Of a DNA stretch of 64,000 nucleotides, positions 16,621 through 25,260 are shown piece after piece. The stretch spans positions 3,968,001-4,032,000 of the forward strand of contig NZ_JAUSUZ010000001.1 of NCBI RefSeq assembly GCF_030813715.1. The letters run 5' to 3'. Under the pieces are notes generated by a model that was not told the DNA's origin, ran no database searches, and saw only the letters and a list, made by a program, of their open reading frames with translations. The position numbers and the translations under genes are program-made. This DNA comes from Catenuloplanes indicus (GTDB taxonomy: Bacteria; Actinomycetota; Actinomycetes; Mycobacteriales; Micromonosporaceae). Each line of letters starts with the position of its first letter. Position 1 is the first letter of the stretch.

Positions 16621-17922
16621 TCAGTCCCTTCGTCTGGTCGGATGCCGCCGGGTCCGGGACGCGGCGGCGATCAGCGCGTTGACGGCGCCGGCCTCGTGGT
16701 GGCTTCCGTGCGCGGTGAACAGCCGTACGGCGGCGTGCAGCCGGGTCAGGGCCAGCGCGGTGTCGCCTTGGGCAAGAGCGAGCTCGCCCAGGTGGCGCAG
16801 GGCCTGTGCCTGCCCGGACAGCGCGTGCAGAGTCGTCGTCGTGACCAGCGCGCCTACCAGCAGCTCCCGCGCCGTGTCGTGGTCTCCGCGCGCGATGAGG
16901 ATCTCGCCGTGCGCGATCTGGACCAGCGCCCGCGCGTACGGATCGGCTGGCGTGCCCGGGGCGTCCAGCAGCGTCTCGGCGGCGGTAAGCGCGGCGAGAG
17001 CCTGGTCGAGTTCGCCGCGCGCGCGGTGGACCGCCGCGAGGTGCAGCTCGGTCAGCGCGGCCCGGCGCAGATCGTGCAGGGACCTGAACACCAGGCGCTG
17101 GGGTGTGAGCAGGTAGTACGCCTCGTCGTGCGCGCCCATGCTGTTCGCGGTCATCGCCATCGCCTCGGTGGCCGCGGCGATGCCCCACATGTCGTGGCTG
17201 CGGGTGGCGGCGTCCCGGCTGGCGCGCAGCAGCGCGAGCGCCTGGGTCTGCTCGCCCTGCGCGTGCAGGGTCTCGCCGTAGCGCAGCAGCGCCTGCGCGA
17301 TCCGCCTCGGGTCTGCGAGCTGTTCCGCGCAGTCCAGCGCGGTCTGCTCCAGCCGACGCCGCAGCACGGGCGTCCCGCGCAGCAGGTACAGCGGCCACAT
17401 GGCGTCAGCGATCTGCCAGGCCAGCAGCGGCTGCCGGCCGGCGAGGCCGGTGACGACGGCGGCGAGGCTGTCCTGTTCGGCCTCCAGCCATTCCAGGGCC
17501 GCGTCGTAGCTCGGCAGCCGGACAACATCGGCGGGCAGGCCGGTGATCCGGATCCGGTCGCGGCGCCGCCACGGGGTGAGGACCGTGTCGGCGGTATGGG
17601 CGCCAGCGAGGTACCACTGCGCGAGCCGCGCCCGAAGCTCGTCCCGGTCAGCCGCGGTGTCGGCAATAGCGCACGCCTGCTGACCGATCTCGGCGGGCAC
17701 GCCATAGCGGGCAGGCATACCGTCCCCGGCCGGGGCAGCGGCGGCCAGGCCCGCCGCCACGAGCTGCGCGCATCGCCGGGCGGCGGTGCGCGGGGTGCAG
17801 CCCACGATCGCGGCGGCGGCGTCCACGGACAGGTCCGGGCCGGGGTGACAGACCAGCAGCCGGAAGCACCGCGCGGTCTCCCGGTCCAGCCCTTCGTATC
17901 CGGGCAGCGCGAGATCCGCCAT
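16621..17922 (-). CDS. TPR protein with winged helix, no NTPase
   Basis: A 433-residue helical-repeat protein. It opens with a segment (GYEGLDRETARCFRLLVCHPGPDLSVDAAAAIVG) alignable to the winged-helix part of the neighbouring NB-ARC protein, followed by TPR-type helices with GETLHAQGEQTQALALL and HLGELALAQGDTALAL. No P-loop is present. It is thus the second protein in this block that corresponds to only the C-terminal part of the NB-ARC gene next door. I start it at the ATG at 17922, which has GGGAGG twelve bases upstream; a GTG at 18063 would add 47 low-complexity residues and overlap the HAD gene by 23 bases. Role unknown, possibly regulation. Confidence 0.6.
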   Translation of the reverse strand: MADLALPGYEGLDRETARCFRLLVCHPGPDLSVDAAAAIVGCTPRTAARRCAQLVAAGLAAAAPAGDGMPARYGVPAEIGQQACAIADTAADRDELRARLAQWYLAGAHTADTVLTPWRRRDRIRITGLPADVVRLPSYDAALEWLEAEQDSLAAVVTGLAGRQPLLAWQIADAMWPLYLLRGTPVLRRRLEQTALDCAEQLADPRRIAQALLRYGETLHAQGEQTQALALLRASRDAATRSHDMWGIAAATEAMAMTANSMGAHDEAYYLLTPQRLVFRSLHDLRRAALTELHLAAVHRARGELDQALAALTAAETLLDAPGTPADPYARALVQIAHGEILIARGDHDTARELLVGALVTTTTLHALSGQAQALRHLGELALAQGDTALALTRLHAAVRLFTAHGSHHEAGAVNALIAAASRTRRHPTRRRD

Positions 17923-18040
17923 CACCGGCGCCACCTCCCGCACCCGGCCGGCCGTGCCTTCGGCCCCTGGTATCGCGCGTGCCGGGCCTGCGCCGTGCCC
18001 GGCGGCCGGTGCCCGGGGCGGGCGGCGTGCAGCAGCCGGG

Positions 18041-19081
18041 TCATCGCGTCGTGCCTCGTTCACCGGGCGCGAGCGCCACCGCCGGGTCCGGGCAGCGGCA
18101 GTAGTCCAGCGCCAGGTCCAGCGTTGAGGTGTGCACGACCTCGCCTGCGCCGGACCGGTCGGGGCAGGGCGTGGCAGTGCACAGGTGCACCGCCGGCCAG
18201 CCGCCGTGTGCCGCGAGCCCGAGGTCGTGGACCGCGCTGTCGCCGACGACCATGCACACCCGCCGCCGTGTGGCGTCGAGTGCCGCGGTCAGTGCTGCCG
18301 CGAACCCCGGATCCGATTTCGGTGCGCCGACCACCTCGGAGACGAAGATGGCGTCGAAGTAGCCGCGCAACCCCGCGGCGTCGATCTTGCGGTATTGGTG
18401 CGCGGCCAGGCCGTTGGTCGCCAGCCACACCACGTGACCGGCTCCGCGCAGGGTGTCAAGGAACTCCCGTACGCCGGGAAGCGGCCGCAGTAGCCCGGCA
18501 CGGATCCGCCGGAAGCTTGCTGCCGCTTCCGGCGCGAGGCGCGCATCGGCGCGCAACGCGGTCAGCGCCACCGACCAGACCCGCTCGTCATGCCCGCTCA
18601 GGGACGCCGCGACCGGCTCCAGCAGACCGGCCGTGGCCGGCAGCCACAGCGCCTCCCATGAGCTGACGTAGGTCAGCGCCCCGGTGCGGCGGTGCGGATG
18701 TGCGCTCCACGCCCGCTGAGCGTGCTCCAGCACGATGCTGGTCGACATCGCATCGGCGGGCAGGCCGAGCCCGGCAAGGGTGAAGCTGACGGCCAGCCGG
18801 GCGGCAGGCACGTCGTGAATGAGCGTGTCGTCAAGGTCGACGACCACCACATGACCGCCACCGGTCCGCACGCCGGCCTGCTGGGCGGCGCGTAGCAGCG
18901 TCAGGTATTCGCGGCGGACCGTGGCGGCCGGGCCGACCCGGCGAGAGACCGCCGGCGGCAGCACCTTCTCGACCGCGAGCCACCACCACATCGACATCCA
19001 CGCACGCGTCTGCTGCCAGCGCAGGATCGCGTCGGCCGTCACCGGCTTCCCGCGGTGACGGCGGATTCGGGGATGGTTCAT
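18041..19081 (-). CDS. HAD-family hydrolase
   Basis: A 346-residue HAD-superfamily phosphohydrolase. Motif I is DLDDT at residues 82-86 (nucleophile Asp and acid/base Asp), motif II is WLATNG, motif III the Lys in APKSDPG and motif IV VVGDS, in the usual order with a helical cap between. About 75 residues precede the first motif, with a tryptophan-rich patch (MSMWWWLAVEK) not typical of simple phosphatases. Substrate cannot be told. It overlaps the upstream methyltransferase-like gene by 4 bases (19078-19081), so the two are co-translated, and together they may modify the same small molecule. Confidence 0.75.
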   Translation of the reverse strand: MNHPRIRRHRGKPVTADAILRWQQTRAWMSMWWWLAVEKVLPPAVSRRVGPAATVRREYLTLLRAAQQAGVRTGGGHVVVVDLDDTLIHDVPAARLAVSFTLAGLGLPADAMSTSIVLEHAQRAWSAHPHRRTGALTYVSSWEALWLPATAGLLEPVAASLSGHDERVWSVALTALRADARLAPEAAASFRRIRAGLLRPLPGVREFLDTLRGAGHVVWLATNGLAAHQYRKIDAAGLRGYFDAIFVSEVVGAPKSDPGFAAALTAALDATRRRVCMVVGDSAVHDLGLAAHGGWPAVHLCTATPCPDRSGAGEVVHTSTLDLALDYCRCPDPAVALAPGERGTTR

Positions 19082-19809
19082 GGCCGACGTCCGAGAGCGG
19101 CCCAGGCCAGCGGCATCTGCGTGGCGTGGTGGGTGCTCGTCCAGCGCCGTACGGGCAGCACACCGGGCGGAAGCAGATCGAGGCCGTCGAACAGCCGCTC
19201 AACCTGCGCGTACGAGTACCAGTGCGGCGACGCCCCCACAGCCTCCCGCGCACGCCGCTCGGCACGGGGCATCGCATCGGCGGTCGCGGCCGCCAGCGCC
19301 AGCAGCGACCCGGCCGGTAGCCCGGCGACCAGTTTCCGCACCGCCTCATACCCTTGCGGGCCGCGCTGCCCGGCGCGCGGGGGGACGATCACCGCGACCG
19401 GCTGACGCGGGTCGAGGACGGCACGGACATCGTCGAGCGCACTCGAGCCAGCCGTGGTCAGGTCGACGTGCAGGAACCGCACCCGGCCGCAGCCGCCGGC
19501 GGGAAGCTGCCGGGCTCCGGCGGCGGCGACGCGAGGATCGTGGTCGGTGTAGACGACCCGCGGGTCGCGCACGACGACGTCGGCGAGGTTGTGCACGGCG
19601 GGCGCGGCCGGCCGGCCCGCGTCGATGTGGAGGAACTGCCGGATCTGCAGACCGCGGCCGGCCAGGAGCACGGCGCACTCGATCCACCCGTCGATCGCGG
19701 ACGCCAGCGTCGCGCCGCCGTCGAACCGGCGCGTATCCCGTTGCGCGCTTGGAATGGAGGGCGCCGCCATGGTCGGTGCGCCGGCCGCGGGCACGATGTC
19801 GTAGAGCAT
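19078..19809 (-). CDS. DUF574-like SAM-dependent methyltransferase homologue
   Basis: A 243-residue protein related to the actinomycete methyltransferase family PF04672 (DUF574): the segment LQIRQFLHIDAGRPAAPAVHNLADVV...VVYTDHDPRVAAAGARQL corresponds to the family's SAM-binding strand, loop and second strand. The usual glycine-rich FLDIGTG reads FLHIDAG here, and the family's N-terminal DNF region is missing, so SAM binding may be altered. I start at the ATG at 19809, 4 bases after the upstream gene's stop; a longer frame would overlap that gene by nearly 90 bases. It is coupled to the HAD gene downstream. Confidence 0.6.
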   Translation of the reverse strand: MLYDIVPAAGAPTMAAPSIPSAQRDTRRFDGGATLASAIDGWIECAVLLAGRGLQIRQFLHIDAGRPAAPAVHNLADVVVRDPRVVYTDHDPRVAAAGARQLPAGGCGRVRFLHVDLTTAGSSALDDVRAVLDPRQPVAVIVPPRAGQRGPQGYEAVRKLVAGLPAGSLLALAAATADAMPRAERRAREAVGASPHWYSYAQVERLFDGLDLLPPGVLPVRRWTSTHHATQMPLAWAALGRRP

Positions 19810-19813
19810 CCGG

Positions 19814-20470
19814 TCACGCACCCGGCTCGTGGCCGGCACGATCGCGGCGTCCCGGCACGCGGCGCAGCGCCCACGCTGGCCGGCATGCGGCGCCGACCTC
19901 ATCGGCAGGGCTCAGCAGACGCAGTTCCTGCCAGCCCCGCGCCAGGAGCATGTTGCGTCCGGCCGCGCGGTGCACGACCGCGTAGGCGGCCAGGTCGGCG
20001 GCGTCGAGCCGGTCATGGTGTACGCCCAGCAGCCGCGGCACCACCCCTGCCCGGCCAGCGAGCGTGGGGGCGAGCACCAGGTGCAGCAGGTCGTGGTGCC
20101 GGCCGACGGGATGCTCGACATCGAGCAGCAGCCCGAGCCCGGCCGCACGGGCCAGCGCGGGTGTGATCCCGTCGGCCGGACGGAGCAGGGCCGGGGTAGT
20201 GGCCGCTGCCTCGGTGTGGTCGGACCACACGGCGACCCCGTCCACCCGGCCGGGGCCGAGGTAGGCGATGTCGATCGTGCCTCGGGAGCGTGCTTCGGTG
20301 ATCGCTTGCCGGGCGGCGGCCGTGGCGGCGTCGGCGAGCTGCTGGGCGCTGGCGTCTGGGTGCAGCCATGCCAGGACGGGGTCGCCACGCAGGGTCGCCG
20401 ACAGCAACGTGACGATGGCGGGTTCGTCGGCGGTGCTCGAGCGGATCGGGACGGTGCCGGGGTCGGGCAT
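19814..20470 (-). CDS. GNAT-like acetyltransferase homologue
   Basis: A 218-residue protein whose layout (IRSSTADEPAIVTLLSATLRGDPVLAWLHPD... then GLGLLLDVEHPVGRHHDLLHLVLAPTLAGRAG, then RNMLLARGWQELRLL) follows a GNAT N-acetyltransferase fold, with the strand-loop where acetyl-CoA pyrophosphate normally binds at about residues 130-150. The classical Q/RxxGxG/A is not clean (LAGRAGVVP), so activity is uncertain. The ATG at 20470 has GAGGGAG upstream. An in-frame GTG at 20668 has a better Shine-Dalgarno sequence (AAGGAGG) and would add 66 proline-rich residues; see findings. It is in an operon with the DUF574-like gene, 4 bases away. Confidence 0.55.
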   Translation of the reverse strand: MPDPGTVPIRSSTADEPAIVTLLSATLRGDPVLAWLHPDASAQQLADAATAAARQAITEARSRGTIDIAYLGPGRVDGVAVWSDHTEAAATTPALLRPADGITPALARAAGLGLLLDVEHPVGRHHDLLHLVLAPTLAGRAGVVPRLLGVHHDRLDAADLAAYAVVHRAAGRNMLLARGWQELRLLSPADEVGAACRPAWALRRVPGRRDRAGHEPGA

Positions 20471-20924
20471 GGCAGGCTCCCTCGGTGGATGGCCCCGGTC
20501 GGGGCGATCGGACAGCGAGGGGTGAGATCGACGCAGGGCGCAGGGTGGGTGGCTGGCACGGCGAGCGTGGGGGTGATCGCTCGTCGTGGCGGGGACGGGC
20601 GCCGGAACACGCGTCGCGGTGCCGGCCGTGCCGCGATCGCGGGCGTCGGCAAGGCGGGTGCGCGGCACGACGATGTCCTCCTTGAGTCTGTGGTTGTGCA
20701 CGTGAGGCGGGGTGGGGCAGAGCCGGTGCGGCGGCTGGTCCGCGTCGGCTCTGCCCCGAGGGCGGCGAGCCGGTGTCCCGGTAATCGGCTCGCCAAGCGG
20801 TCTGCCCGCCGTCACCGGCGCGGACGGCGCCAGGCGAGCGGTCGCAGCCAGCACCGTGATCCGGCCAAGGCAGGCGGAAGGGCGGCGCACGGGAATTCCC
20901 TATCGACGCGCAACGGGCAGGGGC

Positions 20925-20971
20925 GGGGTGGTGCGCCCGCCGCCCGGGGGTCTGACGGGGCGCACCACCCC
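20925..20971 (-). terminator. Strong inverted repeat between minus-strand transcription units
   Basis: Arms of 14 bases (GGGGTGGTGCGCCC at 20925-20938 and its perfect complement at 20958-20971) with a 19-base loop. It lies in the roughly 560-base gap between the NADAR-like gene, which ends at 21033, and the GNAT-like gene. There is no T-run on either strand, so termination would need another factor; it could also be an attenuator for the downstream GNAT/methyltransferase/HAD/TPR block. Apart from this and a possible upstream GTG start at 20668, I see nothing else in this gap. Confidence 0.5.
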
Positions 20972-21032
20972 TGTGGGGCTGCCTCGCCGAGATGATCGGG
21001 GGGGCCGGCGGGCAGCCCGGCACCGGTGCCGG

Positions 21033-21815
21033 TCAGCGCCCGTCCGGCGAGACGGGGGTGATGTCCGGCCAGTGCACGTAGGTGACCTCGGCCGTCGGCA
21101 CGAGCGTGGCCAGGTGGGTACTGCTGTCCGGTGCCGGCTGGCCGGGGTGGTGCAGCAGGACCGCGGCACCAGGGACTCGCCAGCGGGTGAGGTCCGGCGG
21201 GTGGTGAATGACCGGCAGCGTGGTCTCGGCGATGCGGCGCAGCAGCTTGAACGCGGTGCTGGCCGGCATGGTGACGCTGCAGGTGCGCATCGCGACCACG
21301 AGGTCGGTGCCGAACAGCACCCACCGCCAGTCGCGTATCGGGTCCGGGATCAGCGTCTGCGCGCGTGCGATGGCCGGGTCTGCGGGTTTGCCGAGTTCGT
21401 CGCGCACTTCTTCGAGCGCCTGCCCGACTTCGTTACCGTCGGTGATGGCATCGGTGACGAGCAGGGGGCGCCGGCCAGTGGCGCGCAGCGTCGCGGCGAG
21501 CCCGGGATGCTGGATCATCCTCGCCCGATGCACCCGGCGGATCACGTCGCGGCCGGTCTGCGGCCAGTCGGGGCGCACCGTCGATGGCCGGGCGAGTTTC
21601 CTCGCCTCACGCGGATTGGGAGCCATCCGGATCCGTGCGGCGAGCGCGGGATCGGTGACCTTCGCGGCCGTGATGGCGTGTGCCGCAGTGAGGTAGTCCT
21701 CGCCGGCGAACACGACCGGGCGCCGGGCGCCGGAGGTGAAGATCCCGTACGGGCCGTAGATGCGGCGGATCTCCAGCGGCTCGTCCGGGCCGCGTTGTAC
21801 GTCGGTGGATGGCAC
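21033..21815 (-). CDS. NADAR-like (YbiA/DUF1768-related) protein
   Basis: A 260-residue protein. Its first half follows the NADAR/YbiA pattern: GPYGIFTSGARRPVVFAGE, DYLTAAHAITAAKVTD, IRMAPNPREARKLARP, then IQHPGLAATLRATGRRPLLVTD. NADAR proteins are N-glycosidase-like enzymes linked to NAD-derived modifications and riboflavin intermediates. The usual TxEH glutamate before the first helix is Ala here (LTAAHA), so this member may be inactive or differ in chemistry. The second half (from IPDPIRDWRWVLFGTDLVV) is not part of the canonical fold and I do not recognise it. GTG at 21815 has GAGGA seven bases upstream and is preferred to a longer frame. Confidence 0.55.
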   Translation of the reverse strand: MPSTDVQRGPDEPLEIRRIYGPYGIFTSGARRPVVFAGEDYLTAAHAITAAKVTDPALAARIRMAPNPREARKLARPSTVRPDWPQTGRDVIRRVHRARMIQHPGLAATLRATGRRPLLVTDAITDGNEVGQALEEVRDELGKPADPAIARAQTLIPDPIRDWRWVLFGTDLVVAMRTCSVTMPASTAFKLLRRIAETTLPVIHHPPDLTRWRVPGAAVLLHHPGQPAPDSSTHLATLVPTAEVTYVHWPDITPVSPDGR

Positions 21816-21937
21816 GGCGGTCCTCGTCTTCGTGTCGGGCGGGCGGTATGCCGAAAGGCTCGCGGGGGATGCGCCGGCACACCGCCCGGCTATTGGCGCT
21901 GGCCAGACGGTTATCTGACCAGCGAAATTGGGGTGTC

Positions 21938-22543
21938 TTACGTGCGCGGATCCCGCCACATCGGGTACAGGAACGGTCCGCCGAGCCCGACTGGGAACGG
22001 ATCGCCGTAGTCCTCGAAGCCGTGCCGTAGATACAGCTGCCGGTTCCGCGAGCCAGTCGCTTCGAGATAGGCCGGGAGTCCGATCGCGTCGAGGTGCTCG
22101 TGCACGTGATCCAGCAACGCCGAGCCGAGCCCTTGCCCCTGCGCGGACGGTGTGACGGCAAGGAAGGCGAGGTAGGCGTGCGGGCGCATGGTCGGGTGGT
22201 TACGGATGATCGCCGAGTCGAGGTCTGCGAACCGCTGCACCTGCGGACCACACATCTGCCGCAACCGCGTCTCGTAGTCACGTGGCTCCGGCGGCAGCAA
22301 TTCCTCGACCCGGATCCAAAGGGCGACCGCATCGTTGCCGATCATGTTCGCGGAACCATGCTCCAACAGCGGCTCTGCGAGCATCCCGAGGTAACCGGGG
22401 TAGATCGTGGACCGTCTGACCCGGTCCGCCGCCAGCCACGGTGCCAGGTCGCCGTCCAGCAGCGCGTCGACCAGCACAGCGGTCACCGACCGGAGTTCGG
22501 CGGCACCGACACTGCGGATCGCCGGCGCGGCGCTGGCGCTCAT
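21938..22543 (-). CDS. GNAT-family N-acetyltransferase
   Basis: A 201-residue acetyltransferase with a clear GNAT acetyl-CoA loop, PSAQGQGLGSALL (motif A, Q-x-x-G-x-G), followed by LEATGSRNRQLYLRHGFEDYG, the usual motif B ending. The fold and the N-terminal half (RSVTAVLVDALLDGDLAPWLAADR) resemble antibiotic- or toxin-modifying acetyltransferases of the puromycin acetyltransferase type. Substrate unknown. The ATG at 22543 overlaps the APC permease stop by 4 bases, so acetylation and transport of one compound is plausible, for example a modified amino acid. The 120 bases between it and the NADAR-like start show no gene. Confidence 0.75.
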   Translation of the reverse strand: MSASAAPAIRSVGAAELRSVTAVLVDALLDGDLAPWLAADRVRRSTIYPGYLGMLAEPLLEHGSANMIGNDAVALWIRVEELLPPEPRDYETRLRQMCGPQVQRFADLDSAIIRNHPTMRPHAYLAFLAVTPSAQGQGLGSALLDHVHEHLDAIGLPAYLEATGSRNRQLYLRHGFEDYGDPFPVGLGGPFLYPMWRDPRT

Positions 22544-24051
22544 CGCGCGCTCCCGACCGCCAGGCCGACGGGCTGGGCGAGATGGGAGTCGACGCGGATG
22601 CCGCGGCCGATCCGGTAGTACACCTCGGGCCGCGCCCGGCGCAGCACCGTCGCCCACACCACACCGAGTACGGCCGCGCTCAGGAACGCGACCGGCGCCG
22701 CCCAGGTGAGTGGATCCCCCGGTTCGAGGCCGAGCATGATGTGGATGTTGAGCATGGTCTGCACGAGAATCCAGGTCAGCGGGACCAGCGCGACCAGCGG
22801 TGCGACGACGCCGCGCAGGAGGCTGGCTGCTTCACCGCTACGGCGCCGGATCCAGGTGTAGGCGGGGATCGCCGCAGACGTGAGCGTCATCAGGATGAGC
22901 ACGCCAAGCCCGCCGATGCACGTGCCCCAGAAGAACAGGTAAAGCTCGGGATCCCAGCTCATGGCCGCGTACAGCATGACGACGCTGAACCCGATCGCGG
23001 ACTGCAGCCACGAGCCGGCCATCGGGGCACCGGTGCGGGCGCTGATCCGGCCGAGCCAGCTGGGCAGGACGCCTTCACGGCCGAGGGAGTAGTGGTAGCG
23101 GGCCGCGGTGTTGTGGAAGGCGAGGTAGCCGGCCAGCAGCGACGTCACGAACAGGATGTGCCCAAGGATGTTGACGAACGCCGGGATGTACGGGCCGGCC
23201 AGGACGAAGGTGAGTTCGGTGCCGTGCTCGGTGGCCATCGCAACGATGTTGTCCGGGCCTGCGGCCACCGACATCGCCCAAGACGCGAACGCGTACAGGC
23301 CGCCGATCAGCGCCAACGACAGAAACGTCGCCTGCCGGACGGTGCGTTCCGGGCGCTTGGCCTCCTCGGCGTAGACCACCGTCTGCTCGAAACCGACGAA
23401 CCCGGTGACACCGATGACCATCAGCACCGCACCGCTGCCGGTAAACAATGACCAGGGATTCAGCGCGTCGAACGTCAGCACCCCACCCGCCGGATGCGCG
23501 ACGTGGACCGCGGCCAGACCCGCCGCGACAAGAATTTCCCCGCCGAGCAGGAACAGCAGGAAACGGCCGTTCAGGTCGATTCTCAACACGCCGAACAGCG
23601 TCACCAGCGCCCAGAAGCTCAGCCCGCAGATCCACCACGGCACAGACACGTCGAACTGGTCGGCCAGCCAGGATGAGGCGATCGCGCCAGCACCACCGAG
23701 CATGCCGACCGCCATGGCGTTATAGGCCAGCACCGCGATGAAGGAACCACCAACGCCGAGGTGTCTGCCGAGACCGTGAGTGATGTAGGCATAGAAGGCG
23801 CCCGCGTTGGTGATGTGGCTACTCATGTCGACCAGGCCTACCGCGAACACGGTCAAGATCGCCGCGACCGCCAGGTACGCGATCGGGATACCGAGCTGAC
23901 CGGTGACCGCCCACTGCAACGTGGCACCGGCAGCGATGACCGTCATCGGCGCGGCGGCCGAGGTCACCATCACCACCAGGTCGGCTATCCCTAGCCGGGC
24001 ACCGGCAAGCGTGTCCGCCACACTGACCGGCCGTTTGCTATGCGTACGCAT
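22540..24051 (-). CDS. APC-superfamily amino acid permease
   Basis: A 503-residue transporter with about twelve to thirteen hydrophobic helices. The N-terminal helix has the unwound glycine-rich region MVTSAAAPMTVIAAG typical of the APC superfamily, and TGFVGFEQTVVYAEEAKRPERTV in the middle matches the conserved loop before helix 7 in this group. Substrate is probably an amino acid or amine, carried in symport or exchange. I chose the ATG at 24051, with GGAG nine bases before it; an ATG at 24069 is possible but has no binding site. It heads an operon with the GNAT gene and lies 51 bases downstream of the GPP34-like gene. Confidence 0.8.
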   Translation of the reverse strand: MRTHSKRPVSVADTLAGARLGIADLVVMVTSAAAPMTVIAAGATLQWAVTGQLGIPIAYLAVAAILTVFAVGLVDMSSHITNAGAFYAYITHGLGRHLGVGGSFIAVLAYNAMAVGMLGGAGAIASSWLADQFDVSVPWWICGLSFWALVTLFGVLRIDLNGRFLLFLLGGEILVAAGLAAVHVAHPAGGVLTFDALNPWSLFTGSGAVLMVIGVTGFVGFEQTVVYAEEAKRPERTVRQATFLSLALIGGLYAFASWAMSVAAGPDNIVAMATEHGTELTFVLAGPYIPAFVNILGHILFVTSLLAGYLAFHNTAARYHYSLGREGVLPSWLGRISARTGAPMAGSWLQSAIGFSVVMLYAAMSWDPELYLFFWGTCIGGLGVLILMTLTSAAIPAYTWIRRRSGEAASLLRGVVAPLVALVPLTWILVQTMLNIHIMLGLEPGDPLTWAAPVAFLSAAVLGVVWATVLRRARPEVYYRIGRGIRVDSHLAQPVGLAVGSAR

Positions 24052-24101
24052 ACGTGTGACTCCAGACATCAAGAGAATGCGAGAGGGGATGGTGGTGGCC
24101 G

Positions 24102-24839
24102 TCACCGACGGACCGTGACGGCCTTCGCGACCGCGGCCTCGGTGCACACGTACAGGGTTTGCAGGACCTGATCGCCGCGGCGTACCTCGCGGCGGGCTTG
24201 GGCGACGGCCTGCGCGTGATCGTCGTAGAACACGTACTCGTCCAGACCACAGGCGAGGACAAGCGCGACCAGGATCAGGTCGTCGTCCTCGAACTGCCCG
24301 TGGAGGCGGAAGCTGCTCATCAGTCGCCCGGCGGGCCAGGCTGCTCTGGTCGGGTCCGCGCCCACGTACGGGTACCGCTTCCGGGGCCAGCCGACCGCTT
24401 TGACCTGGCCGGCATTGATCAGGCGCCGTGCGGTCTGGTCATAAATCCCGTCCGCAGCGACGACGTCGAGCCACGTACCCGGCGGGTGAGCAGTGCCCTC
24501 GGCCACCAGACGGCTTAAGAGCCCTTGTTCCGTCGGCTCGGCGGACACCCGTTCGTCGATGACCGCGATCCCGTCAGCGGTAATGAACAACTGGTCCCGC
24601 ATGTCCCACAGCAGCGCCGCAGCCAAGCCGATCGAGGTGATCGATCGGTGAAGCACTGAGGCGCCGGTACCGTCCCGATGCGCGAGCCACCAGAAGTCGA
24701 CGGCGGCCTGCTTGTGGGCACCTCGACTGCCAACGGCAGGGATCAGCACCGTTGGCTGATCACGAGCGCTCGAAGAGCTCGCTACGCGAGGTGTTCCGTC
24801 AGCTTGCTGCCCGGCATGGCGTCCGTATGGCCGGCTCAT
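24102..24839 (-). CDS. GPP34-family phosphoprotein-like protein
   Basis: A 245-residue protein of the GPP34 (Golgi phosphoprotein 3-like) family, common in actinomycetes. Diagnostic features are SIGLAAALLWDMRDQLFIT near the middle, the basic motif GWPRKRYPYVGADP, which corresponds to the phosphoinositide/phosphate-binding RRYP loop, and the C-terminal LVALVLACGLDEYVF helix. Function in bacteria is unknown. The first 45 residues are low-complexity. The ATG at 24839 overlaps the stop of the small gene upstream by 4 bases, which supports this start. Confidence 0.75.
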   Translation of the reverse strand: MSRPYGRHAGQQADGTPRVASSSSARDQPTVLIPAVGSRGAHKQAAVDFWWLAHRDGTGASVLHRSITSIGLAAALLWDMRDQLFITADGIAVIDERVSAEPTEQGLLSRLVAEGTAHPPGTWLDVVAADGIYDQTARRLINAGQVKAVGWPRKRYPYVGADPTRAAWPAGRLMSSFRLHGQFEDDDLILVALVLACGLDEYVFYDDHAQAVAQARREVRRGDQVLQTLYVCTEAAVAKAVTVRR

Positions 24840-25093
24840 GCCGTCTCCAGCTGTGGGTCGATGGCCTCTTCCGCAGTTCGGTGCATGACGCGGTCCGCAA
24901 TGAAGTCATCAACACCGGTCGCGCTCGCTCCGACGAGGTGGCGCACGCGAACAGACCCGGTGGAGGCGGCTTCGACCGCCCCGGGGAGCCATCTGCGCTG
25001 GAAGACCCACACTTTCTGGTCTCGTTCGTACGAGATCGATGGTCGAACTTCTGGTGCCTTGCGATCCGCAGGGCTGATGGTCGGCGCCGGCAT
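24836..25093 (-). CDS. Small hypothetical protein coupled to GPP34
   Basis: An 85-residue frame with good GC3, a clear ribosome-binding site (GGAGGG eight bases before the ATG at 25093), and a stop overlapping the GPP34-like start, all marks of a real gene. The sequence has an aromatic segment YERDQKVWVFQRRWLPGAVEAA followed by strand-like repeats (GSVRVRHLVG), suggesting a small beta-barrel such as an SH3- or Tudor-like fold, but I recognise no family. It starts the minus-strand operon divergent to the NUDIX gene. Confidence 0.6.
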   Translation of the reverse strand: MPAPTISPADRKAPEVRPSISYERDQKVWVFQRRWLPGAVEAASTGSVRVRHLVGASATGVDDFIADRVMHRTAEEAIDPQLETA

Positions 25094-25260
25094 GGCAACC
25101 CTCCGCGCTTGTTACATTCCGGGCATCGGAGACGCTTGAGCAGGCGAGGGTTAGAGCCCGAAGCCGGATAGCTCGGCCCTCCGGCAGGGCCAGTTTCTCC
25201 CTGCGCCTTAACCTGCGGTCAATAGCGTGGCAATCTCAGTACCGCAGGCAAAGACATCCG

